Assembly (NCBI GenBank): GCA_035273885.1
Contig: DATEOR010000098.1
Location: 1-25,511 of the forward strand
Reading direction: 5' to 3'
Length of the DNA: 25,511 nucleotides
Source of the DNA: DATEOR01 sp035273885
GTDB lineage: Bacteria; Actinomycetota; Thermoleophilia; Gaiellales; Gaiellaceae
The first letter of the stretch is position 1, and every line of letters begins with the position of its first letter. The translations under genes were made by a program, and so were the position numbers. Shown here piece after piece: positions 22,930 through 25,511 of the stretch. The notes below the pieces were generated by a model. That model searched no databases. It saw only the letters and a program-made list of their open reading frames with translations, and was not told the DNA's origin.

Positions 22930-23196
22930 ATGCCGAACATCCACCAGCAAAAGCGCCGCGTGAAGATCGCCGCCCGCCAGCGGGAGGAAAACCTGCGCTA
23001 CCGCTCCGCGGCCAAGACGCTCTTCAAGCGCCTCGAGTCGGCGGTGGCCGACGGGGACAAGGACAGGATCGCGGCCGAGCATCTCGAGCTCGTCGTCCTT
23101 CTGGACAAGGCCGCGTCGAAGCGCGCGATCGACCCGAACAAGGCCGCGCGCAAGAAGTCCCAGGCCGCCCGGCTCGTCGCCGGCCAGTCCATCTAG
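22930..23196 (+). CDS. rpsT: 30S ribosomal protein S20
   Basis: The product is 88 residues, highly basic and helical, with the S20 features MPNIHQQKRRVKIAARQREENLRYRS (in part), KTLFKRLESAV and a C-terminal KAASKRAIDPNKAARKKSQ segment that wraps 16S rRNA. It is the only complete housekeeping gene on the plus strand in this part of the window. Its TAG overlaps the convergent stop of holA in CTAG (23193-23196). The ATG follows a GC hairpin leader. Confidence 0.98.
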   Translation: MPNIHQQKRRVKIAARQREENLRYRSAAKTLFKRLESAVADGDKDRIAAEHLELVVLLDKAASKRAIDPNKAARKKSQAARLVAGQSI

Positions 23197-24161
23197 CTCG
23201 AGACCGGCTCCCGCGCCGCGGTGACCTCGAGCAGGGCTCGCTCGAGCTCGAGCTCATTCGAGACCCGGCTCGCACCTTTGAGCGCCGCGTCGAGCTCCGC
23301 CAGGCGCACGATCGCCGCATCCAGCTCGTCTCGCGAGTAGCGCTCGGCGTGGCCCAGAGCCTTCCGCACGCGAAATTCGTGCTTCTTCAGCCGTCCGGCG
23401 ATTTCCTTGGCGCCCAGCCCTTCGTCCGCGAGGGCTTGCACGGCTCGGACCAGGCCGACCTGCGCCGCCAGTCTGACCGCGATCAGGAAGGGCTCCACGC
23501 CCTTCTCTAGCTCGGCCTCGCAGGCCGCGAGGACATCTCCGACGTCGCGCGAGCCCCAGGCGTCCGACACTGCCCAGGCCGGAGCCTCCGTCAGTGGGAC
23601 GGCCAGCTCCTCGACCTCGCGCGGGCCGATCTGCTCCCCGCCTGCCCAGGTCGCCAGCTTTTCCACCTCCTGCTCGAGCAGGGCGATGTCGTCGCCCGCG
23701 ATCTCGACGAGGCGACGGGCGGCGTCGTCAGTCGCCTGCGCGCCCAGGCGAGCGAACTCGCCCCGCACCCAGACGGAGGGATCCTTCGGCTTCGGCACGT
23801 CATAGGCGAGCACCTCTCCTCCGCGCCGGGCGACGAGCTTCCCGAGCGTGTCGTCCTTGCCCGGCTCGTCGACGACGAGCGCGACGACGGTTCCCGCGAC
23901 CGGATCGGCGAGGTAGACATCGAGTGCCTCCACGTCGGCCTTCTTCCATTTTTCGACACCCTGGACCACGATCAGCCGCCCTGCGGCGAAGAGCCCGAGG
24001 GAGTTCAGCCCAGCGGCCACGTCCTCGCCCGACACCGTCTCGGCGCTCAGGATCTCGACCGCTTCGTCGCCGAATCTCGTTCGCAGGCGGCGGAGGGCGC
24101 GGCCGATCTTCGGGCGATCGGTGCCGGTGAGGAGGTAGACCGGGCGCAGCTCGTCCGCCAT
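23193..24161 (-). CDS. holA: DNA polymerase III delta subunit
   Basis: The product is 322 residues, typical for HolA, the clamp-loader subunit that opens the beta ring. The N-terminus (MADELRPVYLLTGTDRP) replaces the usual LxGxD start of the family, followed by GLNSLGLFAAGRLIVVQGVEKWKK (in part), VALVVDEPGKDD, a central ALLEQEVEKLATW helix (159-171) and the C-terminal helical collar with YSRDELDAAIVRLAELDAALK. Divergence is typical for delta. Order comEC-holA-rpsT is conserved and supports the call. The ATG is 15 bases after the comEC stop. Confidence 0.95.
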   Translation of the reverse strand: MADELRPVYLLTGTDRPKIGRALRRLRTRFGDEAVEILSAETVSGEDVAAGLNSLGLFAAGRLIVVQGVEKWKKADVEALDVYLADPVAGTVVALVVDEPGKDDTLGKLVARRGGEVLAYDVPKPKDPSVWVRGEFARLGAQATDDAARRLVEIAGDDIALLEQEVEKLATWAGGEQIGPREVEELAVPLTEAPAWAVSDAWGSRDVGDVLAACEAELEKGVEPFLIAVRLAAQVGLVRAVQALADEGLGAKEIAGRLKKHEFRVRKALGHAERYSRDELDAAIVRLAELDAALKGASRVSNELELERALLEVTAAREPVSS

Positions 24162-24176
24162 CGAGAGTGAGCATAG

Positions 24177-25511
24177 TCATCGCGCCGTTCGGACCGAGAA
24201 GCTCGCCCCGTCCGACTCGACCGTGATGCGCCCGTCCTCGTCCGTTCGGTAGACGGCGAGCCCAGGGAACGAGCTCAATGCGGACAGGGTCGAAGGCGCC
24301 GGGTGCCCGTAGTCGTTTCCCTCGCCGACCGAGATCAGCGCGATTCTGGGATGGAGAAGCTCGAGGAGGTCGTCGAGCCCGTCGTCCGAGGATCCGTGGT
24401 GCGCGACCTTCAAGAGCTCGACCTTGGGTGGATTCAGCGGCAGGGTCACGGGCGACTCCGAGTCGCCGGTGAGAAGCGCGTCGAACTGACCGTAGCTCGC
24501 GAGCAGAACGACGCCGTGCTCGTGTGGATCTTCGTCAGGCAGGCCCGGTCCGTCTGGCCAAAGAACCCGAAGCCGGAGCTCGCCGAGCTGGAAGAGCTGA
24601 CCGACCCGCGCGGGCACGATCTTCACGCCGTGGCGACGGCTCTCGCGTTCGAGCGCCGCTTCGTCCGGGCTGTCGGTCGGCTCGAGCGGATCGAGGACGA
24701 AGCCGACCGGGAGCGAGTCGACGACGTCCGCGGCTCCGCCGACGTGGTCGCGATGCGGATGGGTGACGACGAGCGCCGCGAGCCTCCGCACGCCAATCGA
24801 GCGCAGCTGGGCCGCGACGCCGGCCTCGGGGGGACCCTCGTCGACCAGGACCGAGCCCGCTTTCGTCTGCAGGAGGATCCCGTCCCCTTGACCGACGTCG
24901 AGCATCACGATCCTCAGGCCCGTCGGCGGCGAAGGCACGTGGTCCGGCCGGAGCCGCCAGCCGATGAGGACGACCGCGAGCATGGCGGCGAGAACCGCCG
25001 CCCGGCGGCCGCGAGGGGGCGGAAGCCTCGAAAGCGCAACGGCGAAGAGCGCGAGAACAGCAAGAGCCATCAGGGACTTCCACGAGGTGAGCTGCGCGTG
25101 GGGCAGCGACCCGAAGAAGCGTGCGCAGCCCGCGAGGTAGGCGGCCAGCCAGCCGTTCACCCAGGCGATCGCCAACGCAGCCTCCGGGAGCAGCGGGCCA
25201 AGAGCCGTCGAGATAAGCGCGAGGCCGAGCAGCGGCGCTACGACAAAGCCCGCGACTGCATTGCTCGCGACGGTGAAGAGCGGCGCCGCCTGGAAGTGCA
25301 GCATAAGGATCGGCGCGGTGATGGCACCGCACGCGATCGAGACTGCGAGCACCGCTGCGAGCCCACGCGGGACCGGATAGCCCGCGAACCACGCCTCGAT
25401 TCGCGGCACGAGTAGGAAGATCGAGCCAACGGCGCTGAAAGAGAGCTGGAACCCGGGCTCGAGGAGCGAATACGGATTCCAGGCCAGGAGGACGGCCGCA
25501 CCGACGAGCAG
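24177..25511 (-). CDS. comEC: ComEC/Rec2 family DNA-uptake protein (5' end outside window)
   Basis: The frame continues to the window edge, giving the last ~444 residues. The first visible part contains NPYSLLEPGFQLSFSAVGS (in part), the hallmark of the competence membrane domain, then several hydrophobic helices (GLAAVLAVSIACGAIT, ASNAVAGFVVAPLLGLALI, SLMALAVLALFAVAL). The C-terminal ~240 residues form a metallo-beta-lactamase-like domain: MLDVGQGDGILLQT, THPHRDHVGG, LLTGDSE and KVAHHGSS. ComEC forms the inner-membrane channel for single-stranded DNA in transformation, the nuclease-like domain possibly degrading the other strand. No other competence gene is in view, so actual competence is unproven. 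Confidence 0.95.
   Translation of the reverse strand: MLVGAAVLLAWNPYSLLEPGFQLSFSAVGSIFLLVPRIEAWFAGYPVPRGLAAVLAVSIACGAITAPILMLHFQAAPLFTVASNAVAGFVVAPLLGLALISTALGPLLPEAALAIAWVNGWLAAYLAGCARFFGSLPHAQLTSWKSLMALAVLALFAVALSRLPPPRGRRAAVLAAMLAVVLIGWRLRPDHVPSPPTGLRIVMLDVGQGDGILLQTKAGSVLVDEGPPEAGVAAQLRSIGVRRLAALVVTHPHRDHVGGAADVVDSLPVGFVLDPLEPTDSPDEAALERESRRHGVKIVPARVGQLFQLGELRLRVLWPDGPGLPDEDPHEHGVVLLASYGQFDALLTGDSESPVTLPLNPPKVELLKVAHHGSSDDGLDDLLELLHPRIALISVGEGNDYGHPAPSTLSALSSFPGLAVYRTDEDGRITVESDGASFSVRTAR

Noticed and set aside
1..25511. tRNA or rRNA genes, CRISPR arrays, insertion sequences or prophage
   Set aside because: Nothing with cloverleaf, spaced direct repeats, transposase motifs or phage genes was seen; gaps are too small and the gene content is chromosomal.

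Overview
The window is high-GC, almost completely coding bacterial DNA with 27 protein genes, most on the minus strand and many joined by 1-17 base overlaps or gaps under 10 bases. No rRNA, tRNA, insertion sequence or CRISPR array was seen, and no gap between genes exceeds about 130 bases. Frequent GTG and TTG starts, an hrcA-dnaJ pair without grpE/dnaK, and the order comEC-holA-rpsT-(murJ)-lepA-hemW-hrcA-dnaJ-prmA point to an actinobacterium. A deep-branching class such as Thermoleophilia is my guess from general style, not something the sequence proves.

Left part (1-3315): the 3' end of a secreted FN3-type surface protein; a Tat-exported DyP-peroxidase-like protein coupled to a small lipoprotein; and a divergent alpha-helical lipoprotein. 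This is cell-envelope accessory content of mostly unknown function.

Middle-left part (3324-7932, all minus): an apparent five-gene operon. Transcription order is a canonical deoxyribose-phosphate aldolase (DeoC), a canonical aldehyde dehydrogenase, a half-size aldehyde dehydrogenase without the catalytic half, a DeoC paralogue whose Schiff-base lysine is glutamine, and a shortened TrpC-like TIM barrel lacking the IGPS signature. The first two fit cleavage of deoxyribose-5-phosphate to glyceraldehyde-3-phosphate plus acetaldehyde, then oxidation of the aldehyde. The last three look like pseudoenzymes carried along with them. This is the most unusual part of the window.

Central part (7965-15370, all minus): a coiled-coil protein and an M3-type metallopeptidase lie downstream of phoH-ybeY-dgkA/PAP2 fusion-cdd-era, a ribosome/RNA-maturation and membrane-lipid group whose order is also known from Firmicutes. 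Upstream of it lie mtaB-HIT-yqeY (tRNA methylthiolation, nucleotide hydrolase, GatB/YqeY protein).

Right part (15415-25511): prmA, dnaJ, hrcA, hemW, lepA and murJ on the minus strand, rpsT on the plus strand, then holA and the 3' part of comEC on the minus strand. These are housekeeping functions: ribosomal protein methylation, heat-shock control, heme handling, translation factor, lipid II flipping, ribosomal protein S20, polymerase III delta subunit and DNA uptake.
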